The notes below the pieces were generated by a model, which was given only the letters and a program-made list of their open reading frames with translations, was not told the DNA's origin and did no database searches. From positions 6,226,501 through 6,290,500 of the forward strand of contig NZ_BCQA01000001.1 of NCBI RefSeq assembly GCF_001748145.1: a stretch of 64,000 bases of DNA, in the 5' to 3' direction. Shown piece after piece: positions 52,106-62,010 of the stretch (position 1 is the first letter of the stretch; the number at the start of each line of letters is the position of its first letter). This DNA comes from Bosea sp. BIWAKO-01 (GTDB lineage Bacteria; Pseudomonadota; Alphaproteobacteria; Rhizobiales; Beijerinckiaceae). The translations under genes and the position numbers were made by a program.

Positions 52106-53098
52106 TCACGCACGAAATCGATCATGCGCCGTCAGCCGCAGGGTCAGCGGCTCGGCGTCTGCCCAGCCATAGATGTCGGTGCGGAGATAGCGGAGCTCCT
52201 CGTCATGGAGCTCTTCGTCGATTTCGATCCACCAGGCCCGGGGCCTTCCGTCACTCCCATCCGACCATCGATAGCCGCGCCCCTTGAGGTGATCCTTCAT
52301 GTCGAAGGGTGCATTTTCCGCGTAGATGCGGATTCTGCTGCGCGCGCTCGATCGCAACAGCTCGGAGAACGGTCGCGTTCCGCTGGCTCCCACCGGTCTC
52401 GCCAGGACCTCCAGGAGGGCATTGCAGTCATCCGTTGCGCGGTGGCCCTCGTGGAACAGCCCGGACTGACCGACGAGATATCCGAGCTTGTTGCCTTCAA
52501 AGCCCAGGTCCGCCCAGCGAATTTCCGTGACGGAGCAGGCCCAGGCTTTTGACGCGAAGGCTGGCGACAGCCGCTCGCAGAACGGGCGATCGAACCCGGC
52601 ATTATGGGCGATGACGAGATCGGCAGGTTCGATGAATGCATCGAGCGCCGCGATATCGATGTCGTGACCGGCGACCATCTCGTCGGTGATGCCCGTCAGC
52701 CGCGTGATCTCCGCGGGGATGGGCACCGATGGCTGGCGCAAGCCGCTATAGATGCCGACAACATCCCCGACCGCGCCCTCATCGTCATAGGTGAAAGCAA
52801 CGGCGCCAATTTCGATGATCTCGTCCCGGGCATGCTGCAGGCCCGTCGTCTCCGTATCGACCAGCAGCGCGAGGTGCGGGAAGGCGCTCTGCGCGCGCGG
52901 GACGATAGGGCGAGGCACGAGCTTGCGCAGCACCTTGAAACGGCCGGTCTGCTCCAGCCTTTGGGCAGCCGCTTCGTCATCGCCGCCGGGCGACAGCGGC
53001 ACGGTATCCGGCTTGCGCTTTCTCGGCACCGGTCGTGGCGTCTGCCGGTATCCCGGCGCGTTGTCGAACAGATCAAATTGGGAGGATGCCATCTTCAT
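52106..53098 (-). CDS. DEDDh 3'-5' exonuclease (DNA polymerase III epsilon-like)
   Basis: A 330-residue protein. Exonuclease domain (about 75-235): D81/E83 (LLVDTETTGL), D169 (IAHNAGFDRPFC), H218/D223 (GHRATDDCNAL). An N-terminal basic, Pro-rich region (1-70) and a C-terminal domain of about 90 residues (YAENAPFDMKDHLKGRGYRW, RAWWIEIDEE) extend beyond classic DnaQ; this C-terminal module is seen in a DnaQ-like subgroup of alphaproteobacteria. Likely DNA repair or nucleic-acid trimming rather than the replicative proofreader. A second ATG two codons inside is also possible. Confidence 0.85.
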   Translation of the reverse strand: MKMASSQFDLFDNAPGYRQTPRPVPRKRKPDTVPLSPGGDDEAAAQRLEQTGRFKVLRKLVPRPIVPRAQSAFPHLALLVDTETTGLQHARDEIIEIGAVAFTYDDEGAVGDVVGIYSGLRQPSVPIPAEITRLTGITDEMVAGHDIDIAALDAFIEPADLVIAHNAGFDRPFCERLSPAFASKAWACSVTEIRWADLGFEGNKLGYLVGQSGLFHEGHRATDDCNALLEVLARPVGASGTRPFSELLRSSARSRIRIYAENAPFDMKDHLKGRGYRWSDGSDGRPRAWWIEIDEELHDEELRYLRTDIYGWADAEPLTLRLTAHDRFRA

Positions 53099-53398
53099 GC
53101 CGCGACTCTAGCCGTCTTCTTCGCCGCCGACTGCCCACCAGTCGTTCACCAGGATACAAAACCTGGTGACAGCGAGCCATCGGGCCTCGCAAGACCCGGT
53201 TCAATGTCCACCGCTTTGACCTTCGTCCGGCACGGACAAGGAGAGCAACGGCTTGCCGGCGCCCAGCGGCCCTTCCCGCTCCGTGCCCGTGCCTATCGGG
53301 GAAAGCCGGCGATCATCGACGGCTCCTGGCAACCGCTTGAGATCGTGAAGAACTGAGCGCCACCCGAGTGATCGGTGGGTTTCAAGGAATGGCGACCT

Positions 53399-55054
53399 TC
53401 AGCTGTGGGGGGTGTCGGGCCGGAAGACAGCGGCCTTGCGAGGCGTGGCGGTCGGCCGTTCGATCGCGAGGGTCACGTCCGGCGCCTCCTGCCCCATATG
53501 CAGATCGACGAGGCTGGCATTCAGCGCTCTGTCGGCTGCAGTCTGGCGGTAATTGAAACGCAGATAATCGTGCCAGGTGGGCGTGTGGAAGGACTCGGTC
53601 CAGACTGCGGTATTGCGCAGATTGCGCGTCAGAATCCATCTGCGGGCGCCGTTGCGCCCTTGGGCACGCCGGCGCTGCAGCATCAAGGCAAGAAAGTTCT
53701 CAATCTGGTCGGCGGCGATCTGATACTCGATCTTGACGGCAATCGGACCGCTGCGTGGCTTCAGATCGAGGTTGATGGCGGGCGCCTCGAAGGTCTCGTG
53801 CGTCGAAACATCGGAATCCTTGCGCTGATGGATGGGCAGGAGCAACCCGAGAACGGCGACGCCAAGAGAGGCTGCGCTCGACGCCTGCAGGGCAAAACTC
53901 AGGGAATAGCTCTCGGTGACCATCCCCCACAGCCAGCTCCCGGCGGCGAGCCCGAATGAGGTGAGCGCGTAATACAGCGAAATCGTCCGGCCGACGACCC
54001 AACGGGGGCTCGCCCATTGCACGCTGATGCTCAGGCCCGACCATCCCAGGACCCATCCGGCGCCGCCGAGCATGAGCGCAACCGCCGCGACAGCCGGGGT
54101 TTTCGTCAGCGAAAGACTGATCGTGCATGTCGCGCAGGCGAGGCAAGCGAGCTTCAGCAGCTGTTCGTCCGACAATTTTCGCCTGAGCGCCGTCGAGGTC
54201 AGGCCCGCCAGCAACGCTCCCGCGCCGAAGCCGGCCATGAGGGTGCCATAGGCAACGGCTCCCTGCTTGAGCTGATCACGGACCACCAGCGGGAGGAGTG
54301 CGAGGATGGCGATGCCCGCGAGCCCGAACAGGAAGCCGCGTGCCATCGCCGTCTTGATCTCCGAAGACAGCGACGTGAAGCGAATTCCGTCGGAGATCGC
54401 CGTCAGCATCGCTTCGGGTGGCAGCCTCGAGGCGGGAACTTTCCACCTGGAGCGCCAGACCACGATCAGCGGCGCGAGATGGCCCAGCGTGTACAGGCAA
54501 AACGCCGTCAGGGGGCCAAAAGTCGCGAGAATGATGCCCCCGAGCGCTGGCCCCACGCTGCGCACGGTGTTGAACCCGACGGATGTCAGCGTCACGGCCG
54601 CGGCGAGATCCTTTCGATCGACGATATCGCCCACGGATGCTTGCCAGGCCGGGTCGTTGAAGGCGATGCCGCAGCCCGCGAGGAAGCTGAAGAACAGGAT
54701 GATCCAGGGGTTGATCATGCCGAGCGCGACGAGGATCGTCAGCGCGGCAGCGGTCACGGCCATCAGGGACCGCGCCATCAGCATCACCTTGCGCCGATTG
54801 AAATTGTCGACGATGGCCCCGGCGAAAATCGACAGAATGAAAGCGGGCAGGTTCGTCGCGGCCTGAACCAAGGCCACCATGACGCTGGAGGGCGTGATGG
54901 TCGCCATCAGCCAGCTCATGGCGATGGTCTGGATCAGCCATCCCAACCCCGAGATCAGCCCGGCCAGCCAGATGGCCCGGAACGTCAGGTTGTTGAGAGG
55001 CGCAAACGGCCCCGTGCCTGCCGCAGGCTTCTTCACATCCATGACCCGGCTCAT
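53399..55054 (-). CDS. MFS_3 family exporter with C-terminal soluble domain
   Basis: A 551-residue protein. The MFS part (about 20-420) has 11-12 TM helices, with loop motifs VDNFNRRKVMLMARSLMAV and GCGIAFNDPAWQASVGDIVD diagnostic of the EntS-like MFS_3 group. A C-terminal cytosolic domain (about 445-530; AVKIEYQIAADQIENFLALM, WHDYLRFNYRQTAADR) resembles an antibiotic-biosynthesis-monooxygenase-type fold often fused to this group. Probable proton-driven export of a small molecule. No siderophore genes adjacent. Confidence 0.87.
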   Translation of the reverse strand: MSRVMDVKKPAAGTGPFAPLNNLTFRAIWLAGLISGLGWLIQTIAMSWLMATITPSSVMVALVQAATNLPAFILSIFAGAIVDNFNRRKVMLMARSLMAVTAAALTILVALGMINPWIILFFSFLAGCGIAFNDPAWQASVGDIVDRKDLAAAVTLTSVGFNTVRSVGPALGGIILATFGPLTAFCLYTLGHLAPLIVVWRSRWKVPASRLPPEAMLTAISDGIRFTSLSSEIKTAMARGFLFGLAGIAILALLPLVVRDQLKQGAVAYGTLMAGFGAGALLAGLTSTALRRKLSDEQLLKLACLACATCTISLSLTKTPAVAAVALMLGGAGWVLGWSGLSISVQWASPRWVVGRTISLYYALTSFGLAAGSWLWGMVTESYSLSFALQASSAASLGVAVLGLLLPIHQRKDSDVSTHETFEAPAINLDLKPRSGPIAVKIEYQIAADQIENFLALMLQRRRAQGRNGARRWILTRNLRNTAVWTESFHTPTWHDYLRFNYRQTAADRALNASLVDLHMGQEAPDVTLAIERPTATPRKAAVFRPDTPHS

Positions 55055-55260
55055 TCCCGACGTCTGCTTCTGGGGCGCCGGCGTTGATTCCGAGCGTAAG
55101 GCCCGAATCTTACGTCACGATTCCTGTTTGGAAAGCGCCAAGAACGCAGGTTGCACCATCGTTCAGCGATGGAGGTCGGCTGTGCGGCGTCACGGTCCCG
55201 GCAGTCGCAAGGCGCCGGAAACCGACGCTGGCCCATCGTTGCCCCCGTTGCGCCGGGGCC

Positions 55261-55509
55261 TCATCGGCCGGCGACACTTTCCCGGAAGGTCTGAACCGCC
55301 TCAGCGGCAAGGGTGTTGATGGATTTGGAGCCATCGCTCATCAGGCGAACGATGATGCCACCAAGTCTTGCTTTCGCAGCATCTGCCTCGTCGCCGATGA
55401 GGCGGTTGTCGCGGCTGACGGCATCCCAGGCACGCGCCTGGATCGACTCGGCAACCAGCAGCTCCTTCGAATTGAGCACCCCGGGGAAGCGGAAATTAAC
55501 AGTCGACAT
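55261..55509 (-). CDS. Small hypothetical protein, 82 residues
   Basis: Start MSTVNFRFPGVLNSKELLVA; helical and cytosolic (SIQARAWDAVSRDNRLIGDE, AKARLGGIIVRLMSDGS, ending TLAAEAVQTFRESVAGR). No domain recognised; ribosome site weak (GAGACCTGCCG). Coherent amphipathic helices suggest a real protein. Confidence 0.5.
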   Translation of the reverse strand: MSTVNFRFPGVLNSKELLVAESIQARAWDAVSRDNRLIGDEADAAKARLGGIIVRLMSDGSKSINTLAAEAVQTFRESVAGR

Positions 55510-55689
55510 CGGCAGGTCTCGATCGCTCCAAGATGACGCCCTTACGGTCGGGGGCGCACGAGCAGATCGATTCCGACGCGGACGAACTGCAAGGCGCAAC
55601 CAGCCTGGGCGGCGACCAAACGCTCAATCGGGCAAAGAGTTCCCGCGCGTGAGCATGGATCGGCGATCGACATCCTCTCGCTGCGGGTG

Positions 55690-55783
55690 AATCGGACCGG
55701 GTATCGTATCCGCCCCGATGATCTAACCATCTGTGATTGCATCGCTTTGCCCCGAAAACCGCAATCCGCTTTTCGGGCCGATG
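55690..55783 (-). repeat. Dispersed ~97-bp intergenic repeat, copy C
   Basis: Reverse orientation relative to copies A and B. On the minus strand it starts CATCGGCCCGAAAAGCGGAT and ends CCCGGTCCGATT. It lies in the 349-bp gap between the small hypothetical gene and the Inh lipoprotein gene, where nothing else was seen. Confidence 0.75.
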
Positions 55784-55858
55784 TTCTAGCGAGAGAGTTC
55801 GCCGCTTGCCGTGGATTGCGCTGGTTTCCGGCGGCGCGATGCAAAATCGATCGCCTCC

Positions 55859-56536
55859 TCACCGCGTCATGCGAAGCGAGCCACCACCCTCTTCAACCGA
55901 GCCCGAGAGGCTCGCCTCCTGACCAGAAAGGCGGGCAACGACCCGTTCACGCGAGTACAGCGTGACATTGCCTCCTGAGAAGCTCCAGAGGTTGACGGAT
56001 TGCAGCGGAGATCCGGCACAACCACTCACGGAGGCCTTGTAGAGGTCGATCGAGGACGTGGTGGAGAGCTGGATCCTGCAGACCTTTCCGCTGGCATCCA
56101 CAGCTCGCCAGGCCCCGGCGTAGGCTGATGGGCTGGATGCGGGTGGAATCGCCTGCGAGGCAGAGGGCTGGTTTGTCGCAAGCCTTCGAGCAGGCTGCGG
56201 TCGCTCTTCGATCACCTCTCCCTCCCGGGGAAGCTCGCCGTCCTCATAAGGCTCCGGAGCGGAATCAGGCCCCGAGGCAACAGGGTCTGGCGGTGGTCCA
56301 ACCACGACGCGTCCGGCGGGAGGTGCGACATCGGTCTGGAAGGAATCCATGCCGCCGTCATCGAAATAGGGTTCCGTCTCGACACCGTTATAGGGCGGCG
56401 CATCCCAAGGCGCAGCGTAACCAGGTGCTGGGCCATAGACGCTGCGCGTCCCCCACGGGCCGGTCCGGTAGCCAGTCGAATTGCAGGCCGTCAGAAAGAC
56501 TGAGGATGCAGCAATCATGATGCGTCGCAGCTTCAT
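55859..56536 (-). CDS. Outer-membrane lipoprotein with AprI/Inh (protease inhibitor-type) domain
   Basis: A 225-residue protein. Lipoprotein signal with lipobox LTAC (C18). Pro/Gly-rich linker to about residue 135, then a C-terminal Inh beta-barrel (about 138-222; YAGAWRAVDASGKVCRIQLS, YKASVSGCAGSPLQSVNLWS, GGNVTLYSRERVVARLSG). Similar lipoproteins (Omp10/Omp19 type) in Brucella and relatives block host or own proteases. The two domain cysteines probably form a disulfide. Confidence 0.85.
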   Translation of the reverse strand: MKLRRIMIAASSVFLTACNSTGYRTGPWGTRSVYGPAPGYAAPWDAPPYNGVETEPYFDDGGMDSFQTDVAPPAGRVVVGPPPDPVASGPDSAPEPYEDGELPREGEVIEERPQPARRLATNQPSASQAIPPASSPSAYAGAWRAVDASGKVCRIQLSTTSSIDLYKASVSGCAGSPLQSVNLWSFSGGNVTLYSRERVVARLSGQEASLSGSVEEGGGSLRMTR

Positions 56537-56963
56537 CGAATACCTCCGCGCTTGAAGCGACCATGCATCCCGGCGCGCCGCCCAGGCGCCCAGACCACAG
56601 CTGACGATATCAGCGAACCGCTGAACACTTTCGTTTCAGAGCCGCCGCTCAGGCAACAGGCAGCACAAGCGGCTCTGCCTTGCCGTCGATACCGATCTGA
56701 TCCGCCGGCCAAACGGGGCCGAGGAAAGACATCCAATTCGTCCCAACCGGCAAAAATCGGTCCCTTGAGAAGCCATCGTCACGGCATGAAGCGACCGGCC
56801 GAGCGTGCGAAGCGCAAGGCGTCGGTGGCCGCATTCAATTCCGTGTCCAAGGCCGGATCCCAGGATCAGACAGGCCGATCGGGCGGTTGCTGCTCTGACC
56901 GGCTCGCAAGAGAGTGCCCTTGTCGCTACAGTTCGATCCATGGCGAAGCAGGTCGCGAGGGCA
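56537..56963. other. Intergenic, divergent promoters expected
   Basis: Lies between the Inh lipoprotein gene (minus) and the secreted protein gene (plus). No gene supported; the open frames are GC-driven. Confidence 0.4.
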
Positions 56964-57677
56964 AGAATGTCGCGCAGTTTCTCAGGGTCCCTGACCGGCC
57001 TTGCAGTCGCTGTCGTGGCCGCCATCTCATTTCCGGCCGCATCCCAGGGGCAGGAACCGTCTCTAGCCGGTCAAATGAAGAGCTTGATCGCCATCCTGCG
57101 GGTCACCGCGTTCCGGCCTGAATGGAAGCTCCATCCCGATGAGTACGCGGCGAACGGCGTCTCGCAGTTTTTCCCGACCGATCCGACGGCCGAATACACG
57201 TGCCTGGAAAGTGGCTGCTACGCGTTTGGCTCGATCGAAGCCCCTTTCAATATAGCGATCACCCATGGGCCCGATGGATCGCTCTCGGCGAATTTTATCC
57301 TGAAGGAAACCGATCCGGCCAAAATGAACAGGGCCGACCAGTTTCAGATCACACCGCTTTCCTACCTTGGCACAGCGTGTTTCTCGGTCGCCGCTGCCAA
57401 TTATCTACATAAATCAAAGCTGCATTTAGATCCGGACACGCTATCGAAAGAGGTTGATTCGATTTTTGTTGAAATGGAAACCAAGAATAATACTCAGGAT
57501 TTCCAGCGCGGGATCATCGGCGGGTTAAAATTATCGTTCCCCAAGTATCGCGTAACGCTTGATCTTGCCAGCGAGAGGCCAAACGTAAGTTGCGCGATCC
57601 TTTATGATGCCGAGGGTAGCATCAGCGAACTCGATTCAGTGGCAACCGAAGTCGCGGGCCCCAACGCTGCACGGTAG
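56964..57677 (+). CDS. Exported hypothetical protein, 237 residues
   Basis: Start MSRSFSGSLTGLAVAVVAAI with signal peptide to about residue 26 (PAASQG). Chosen because GCGAGGGCAAGA precedes it; an ATG eight codons upstream is also in frame. The mature part has four cysteines (EYTCLESGCYAF, GTACFSVA, NVSCAILY) and a mixed alpha/beta pattern (TPLSYLGTACFSVAAANYLH, LDPDTLSKEVDSIFVEME). No known family. The gene turns AT-richer from about 57400, unlike its neighbours. Confidence 0.65.
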   Translation, partial: RMSRSFSGSLTGLAVAVVAAISFPAASQGQEPSLAGQMKSLIAILRVTAFRPEWKLHPDEYAANGVSQFFPTDPTAEYTCLESGCYAFGSIEAPFNIAITHGPDGSLSANFILKETDPAKMNRADQFQITPLSYLGTACFSVAAANYLHKSKLHLDPDTLSKEVDSIFVEMETKNNTQDFQRGIIGGLKLSFPKYRVTLDLASERPNVSCAILYDAEGSISELDSVATEVAGPNAAR

Positions 57678-57834
57678 TGCCAACACGGAAACGCGCGACC
57701 TGCGCGGCCAGAGGCCACTTCGCGCAAATCAGCGATGCCCCCGAAACGCAGCATAGGCCGAGATGACCGACAGGTGCCTGTGGCGCCGGACGAGCGCGAT
57801 TGCGCACGCCCGGGCTGCATGACGGCCTGCCTCG

Positions 57835-60165
57835 CTATCGACGCTTGAACGCGTCCATGAGGGCGGCACCCAGAGAACCCTGGCTTTCCTTCTGTGGTGT
57901 CCGCGCCGGCCCTCCCCGGCCGGAGTTGCCGTCGCGAGTACCCTGGCCGCCGCGCGCATCCTGGTGCGCGTTCTCACGCGGCCCCTTCGAACCGTCGGCG
58001 CCAACGTCGCTGCGCATGGAGAGCGAGATGCGCTTGCGCTTGATGTCGACCTCCAGGACACGCACCTTCACGACGTCGCCGACCTTCACCACCTCATGCG
58101 CGTCCTTCACGAAGCGCTCGGCAAGCTGCGAGACATGGACGAGCCCATCCTGGTGGACGCCGATGTCGACGAAGGCGCCGAAGGCGGCAACATTCGTCAC
58201 CGTGCCCTCCAGCGTCATCCCGATTTCGAGGTCCTTCATGTCGTCGATGCCATCAGCGAAGGCCGCGGTCTTGAAGGCAGGACGTGGGTCGCGGCCCGGC
58301 TTGTCGAGTTCGGCGATGATGTCGCGGACAGTCGGCAGTCCGAAGCGATCGTCGACGAAGCTGCGAGGATCGAGCCTGGACAGCACAGCGCTGTCACCCA
58401 TCAGGGAGCGCAGGTCGCGCCCGCAAGCGGCGACGATCTTGCGGGCGACGCCATAGGCTTCCGGATGCACCGATGAGGCGTCGAGCGGCTCCGAGCCATC
58501 CCGGATGCGCAGGAACCCGGCGCATTGCTCGAAGGTCCGAGGTCCGAGCCTGGCAACGGAGAGCAACTGGCGGCGGGTGCCGAACGGTCCGTTGGCATCG
58601 CGATGCGCGACGATGGCTTCGGCAAGCGCAGCGCCGAGCCCCGATACCCGCGCCAGCAGCGAGGCCGAGGCGGTGTTGAGGTCGACCCCGACTGCGTTCA
58701 CGGCATCCTCGACCATGGCGTCGAGCGCGCGGGCGAGATGATACTGATCGACGTCGTGCTGATACTGGCCGACGCCGATGGATTTCGGATCGATCTTGAC
58801 GAGTTCGGCCAGCGGGTCCTGCAGGCGCCTTGCGATCGAAACTGCGCCGCGCAGCGTGACGTCGAGGCCGGGAAACTCGGCGGCGGCCTGTTCCGAGGCC
58901 GAATAGACCGAGGCGCCGGCCTCCGATACGACCACCTTGATCGGCTTGGGCGGCGGCAGATCGCCCAGCAGCTCCGCGACCAGCTTCTCGGTCTCGCGAC
59001 TGCCGGTCCCGTTGCCGATGGAGACGAGTTCCACGCCATGCCTGCGGATGAGGCTCGCAAGCTCGGCCTGCGTGCCGCGAACATCGTTCCTCGGCTGGAA
59101 TGGATAGACGGTCGTGGTGGCAAGCAGCTTGCCGGTGCCGTCGACCACCGCCACCTTCACGCCAGTCCGGATGCCCGGATCGAGCCCCATGGTCGTCTTT
59201 GAGCCGGCCGGTGCGGCCAGAAGCAGGTTCTTGAGGTTGCGGGCGAAGACATTGATCGCCTCGGCTTCCGCCTTCATCCGCAGATCGGTCATCAGGTCCA
59301 CCGAGAGGTGAAGCGACAGCTTCGCCCGCCAGGTCCAGCCGACGACCTCCATCAGCCAGGCGTCGCCCGGCAACCTGTCGCCGATCGCGTAGGTGTCGGC
59401 GATCATGCGCGTCACCGGCTTGACCGGGCGCGGATCCTCCCTGTCGGCCTCGATGTCGAGCGTCAGGATGTCCTCGTTGCGCCCCCGCAGCATGGCCAAC
59501 GCACGATGGCTCGGCACATTGGCCCAGCGCTCGACGTGATCGAAATAGTCAGAGAATTTGGCACCCGCCTCCTCCTTCCCTCCGATCACGCGCGCGCGCA
59601 ACTCGGCCTTTTGGTGGAGATAGCCGCGCAAACGACCGAGCAGCTCAGCATTCTGGGCGAACTGCTCCGAGAGAATGTCCCGGGCACCGTCCAGCGCGCT
59701 CTTGGTGTCAGGCACGTCGTCGGTGAGATAGGCCCCCGCCAGCTCGGTCGGCACCGCACGGCGATTGGCAAGGATCGCCTCGGCGAGTGGCCCGAGGCCG
59801 CGCTCACGCGCAATCTCCGCCTTGTTGCGGCGCTTGGGCTTGAAGGGAAGATAAATGTCCTCCAGCTCTGCCTTGGTCGTGGCGGCAGCGATCGAGGCCT
59901 CGAGATCAGGCGTCAGCTTCTCCTGCTGGCGAATGGCCCCGAGAATGGCGCCGCGCCGGCCTTCCAGCTCGCGCAGATAGATCAGCCGTTCTCCGAGCTG
60001 GCGCAGCTGCGTGTCGTCCAGTCCCCCGGTGGCCTCCTTGCGATAGCGCGCGATGAAGGGAATCGTCGCCCCCTCGTCGATCAATGCAATGGCGGCGGCG
60101 GCCTGCGGCAGGCGCGCGCCGATCTCGGTGGCAATGCGGGAGGCGATGGCGGCGTTGTCAGACAT
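57835..60165 (-). CDS. tex: Tex RNA-binding transcription accessory protein
   Basis: A 776-residue protein. Order: Tex_N (about 5-195; [20 protein letters not shown]), Tex central region, YqgF/RNase H-like domain (about 320-450; [20 protein letters not shown]), helix-hairpin-helix (about 490-570; [20 protein letters not shown] region), S1 domain (about 645-715; [34 protein letters not shown]) and a basic Gly/Arg-rich tail. Binds nucleic acid and helps release stalled RNA polymerase. A RIME-like palindrome is about 75 bp upstream. Confidence 0.95.
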   Translation of the reverse strand: MSDNAAIASRIATEIGARLPQAAAAIALIDEGATIPFIARYRKEATGGLDDTQLRQLGERLIYLRELEGRRGAILGAIRQQEKLTPDLEASIAAATTKAELEDIYLPFKPKRRNKAEIARERGLGPLAEAILANRRAVPTELAGAYLTDDVPDTKSALDGARDILSEQFAQNAELLGRLRGYLHQKAELRARVIGGKEEAGAKFSDYFDHVERWANVPSHRALAMLRGRNEDILTLDIEADREDPRPVKPVTRMIADTYAIGDRLPGDAWLMEVVGWTWRAKLSLHLSVDLMTDLRMKAEAEAINVFARNLKNLLLAAPAGSKTTMGLDPGIRTGVKVAVVDGTGKLLATTTVYPFQPRNDVRGTQAELASLIRRHGVELVSIGNGTGSRETEKLVAELLGDLPPPKPIKVVVSEAGASVYSASEQAAAEFPGLDVTLRGAVSIARRLQDPLAELVKIDPKSIGVGQYQHDVDQYHLARALDAMVEDAVNAVGVDLNTASASLLARVSGLGAALAEAIVAHRDANGPFGTRRQLLSVARLGPRTFEQCAGFLRIRDGSEPLDASSVHPEAYGVARKIVAACGRDLRSLMGDSAVLSRLDPRSFVDDRFGLPTVRDIIAELDKPGRDPRPAFKTAAFADGIDDMKDLEIGMTLEGTVTNVAAFGAFVDIGVHQDGLVHVSQLAERFVKDAHEVVKVGDVVKVRVLEVDIKRKRISLSMRSDVGADGSKGPRENAHQDARGGQGTRDGNSGRGGPARTPQKESQGSLGAALMDAFKRR

Positions 60166-60239
60166 TCAAAAACACTGGAACCGTTGCTGGAACAGAGATG
60201 ATGGTCGGCGGCTATTCAGGTGATCGAATTTTGTAGTTT

Positions 60240-60290
60240 AGAGCATGCTGAGTGCGAAAAACCGTTGCCACTTTTTCGCAGCATGCTCTC
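60240..60290. repeat. RIME-like dispersed palindromic repeat, copy 2
   Basis: AGAGCATGCTGAGTGCGAAA ... TTTTTCGCAGCATGCTCTC, an imperfect 51-bp palindrome. Matches 2377-2428 on the opposite strand. The rest of the 324-bp gap between tex and the M81 gene holds no gene. Confidence 0.7.
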
Positions 60291-60489
60291 GGCAATGCGG
60301 CTTTATTGCATCCGCACCGGGCGTGCCTCATTCATAGCACCGCTCTCGACCGCCTCCACCCCGCAACGACGGTCACACCGGAAACCGGCAAGCTCCGCCG
60401 AAGGCCAGCCGGCGCTCTCTACCTGACAAAGACATTCCGGGAGCCGGGCTCGCCTCCAGAACCGGGACGCGCCGAAGCCCGCATTCGCT

Positions 60490-62010
60490 TTAGGACGCTC
60501 CGCCCTCCTCCGGCTGAAAGCGCGGGCTGCCATAGGGATAGTAGTCCTTCAGCGTGAGGTTCTCGTAGGGCAGAGCTTCGAGATGCACCGTGCCCATGAA
60601 GGGCTTGGGCGGCTCGACCAGGAGAATCGTCGGCGCGAAACCGCTGTCGTCGAAACCCCGGCGGAAATGCACGCGGGACTTGATCGCGATGACATCGAAT
60701 TCCGCGGGCTCGAAACCGAGCTCCCAGAGTTCCGACGGCTCGATGATCTGGACCAGATAGGGGCTCAAGACCAGCACATTGCCGTTGCCGAAGCTCACGC
60801 AGAGCGTCTCGCTGCCCATGCCGCGTCGGTTCGTGGCCGAGCGGATATCGCGGATCGTGCCGGTGATGCGCACGGGCTCCCCGGCCGATTCATCGAACAA
60901 CCCGCCGATCTCCGCGTCGAACGCGTCGCCCGGCCGGGCGCCGGCCGCCAGCACGGCACGAATGGCCTCAGGCGAGGCAATGGTGGCGATCAGGGTGCGT
61001 TCGAGCTTCTGCGCGAGGATCTCCTGCAGCAGCCAGGTGGCATAGCCCGAGCGATCGCTGTAATCGGCGAGCACGACCGGCGCCCTGCCCGCCGTCACGG
61101 CCTCGCGGGCGAGAGCGACGCCCTGCGCCATCTCGTGGATCTTCACGGTCTCGAGCAGCGCCTTGCGCCGGCGCCAGGTCCAGTCGGCCATGTCCCGGAT
61201 CACGCGCTCGGCGAGCTCCGCGTCGTCATCGGTCAGGACCTGAAGGCCCATCCCGGCATCGGGAACGTCCGACCAGGGAAAACCGAAGAAGACATTGACG
61301 AAGACGTCCGGCTCGCGCGCCTCCCAGATCAGCGCCCGCTGGATCAGATCGGACCAGGGCGAGGCGCCGGTCCACATCACGACCGTGGGGGCGATGATCG
61401 GGATCCGCAGCGACCGGTGCACCGGCTTGAAGCTGCCGCGGATCGCCCTGACCAGCATGCGCGCCGCGCGCTCGCCCTGCAGGTGCATGTCGTAATGGGG
61501 GAAGTATTTGACGCAGAAGGCCATGTCGGCCTGCTGCAGAAAAGCTTCGTCCTCATTGCCATGGGGATCGAATGTCGAGGAGATGAAGACCTCCCGGCCC
61601 ACGACCTCGCGGACGCGCCTTGCGATATCGGCCTCGGGACGCGGCACGCCGCGCACCGCCAGCGCGCCGTGAAGCGCCAGATAGACGCCGTGCAGCGTCC
61701 CCTGCGCCCGCAATTCCTCGATCATGACGCCGAGGAAATGCTCGTACGCATCCTGCGTGACCCAGCCCGACCCCGTGCCGGTGCGCGGCCAGAGCGGCGA
61801 GGTGATGCCGATCAGCTCGACATCGTCATGCTCGCGCGCAACCTGGACGAAGCCGCCCATATAGCCCTTCGGATCGGTCGCAAGCAGCGCCTCGCCGCCG
61901 GCCGGCGAGCCGGGATAGATGAAGTCGTCCAAGGTGGTGTCATTGGGGAGGAAGGTGACCGTCTCATGGGCGAACTGGAGAACGGCGATACGGATCGGCT
62001 TGGACATCAT
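60490..62010 (-). CDS. M81 family metallopeptidase (MlrC-like)
   Basis: A 506-residue protein of the MlrC (microcystin LR degradation) family. Visible marks: the LALHGAL motif (H114), STFDPHGNEDE with D148 and H150, and KYFPHYDMHLQGERAARML (H172, D174), which supply the zinc site. The C-terminal MlrC_C domain (about 300-480) has VLADYSDRSG and RGFDDSGFAPTILLVE. Despite the name, most members act on unknown peptides. The start overlaps the stop of the ABC binding-protein gene by 4 bp (ATGA), so binding protein and peptidase are co-expressed; imported peptide could be the substrate. Confidence 0.92.
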   Translation of the reverse strand: MMSKPIRIAVLQFAHETVTFLPNDTTLDDFIYPGSPAGGEALLATDPKGYMGGFVQVAREHDDVELIGITSPLWPRTGTGSGWVTQDAYEHFLGVMIEELRAQGTLHGVYLALHGALAVRGVPRPEADIARRVREVVGREVFISSTFDPHGNEDEAFLQQADMAFCVKYFPHYDMHLQGERAARMLVRAIRGSFKPVHRSLRIPIIAPTVVMWTGASPWSDLIQRALIWEAREPDVFVNVFFGFPWSDVPDAGMGLQVLTDDDAELAERVIRDMADWTWRRRKALLETVKIHEMAQGVALAREAVTAGRAPVVLADYSDRSGYATWLLQEILAQKLERTLIATIASPEAIRAVLAAGARPGDAFDAEIGGLFDESAGEPVRITGTIRDIRSATNRRGMGSETLCVSFGNGNVLVLSPYLVQIIEPSELWELGFEPAEFDVIAIKSRVHFRRGFDDSGFAPTILLVEPPKPFMGTVHLEALPYENLTLKDYYPYGSPRFQPEEGGAS

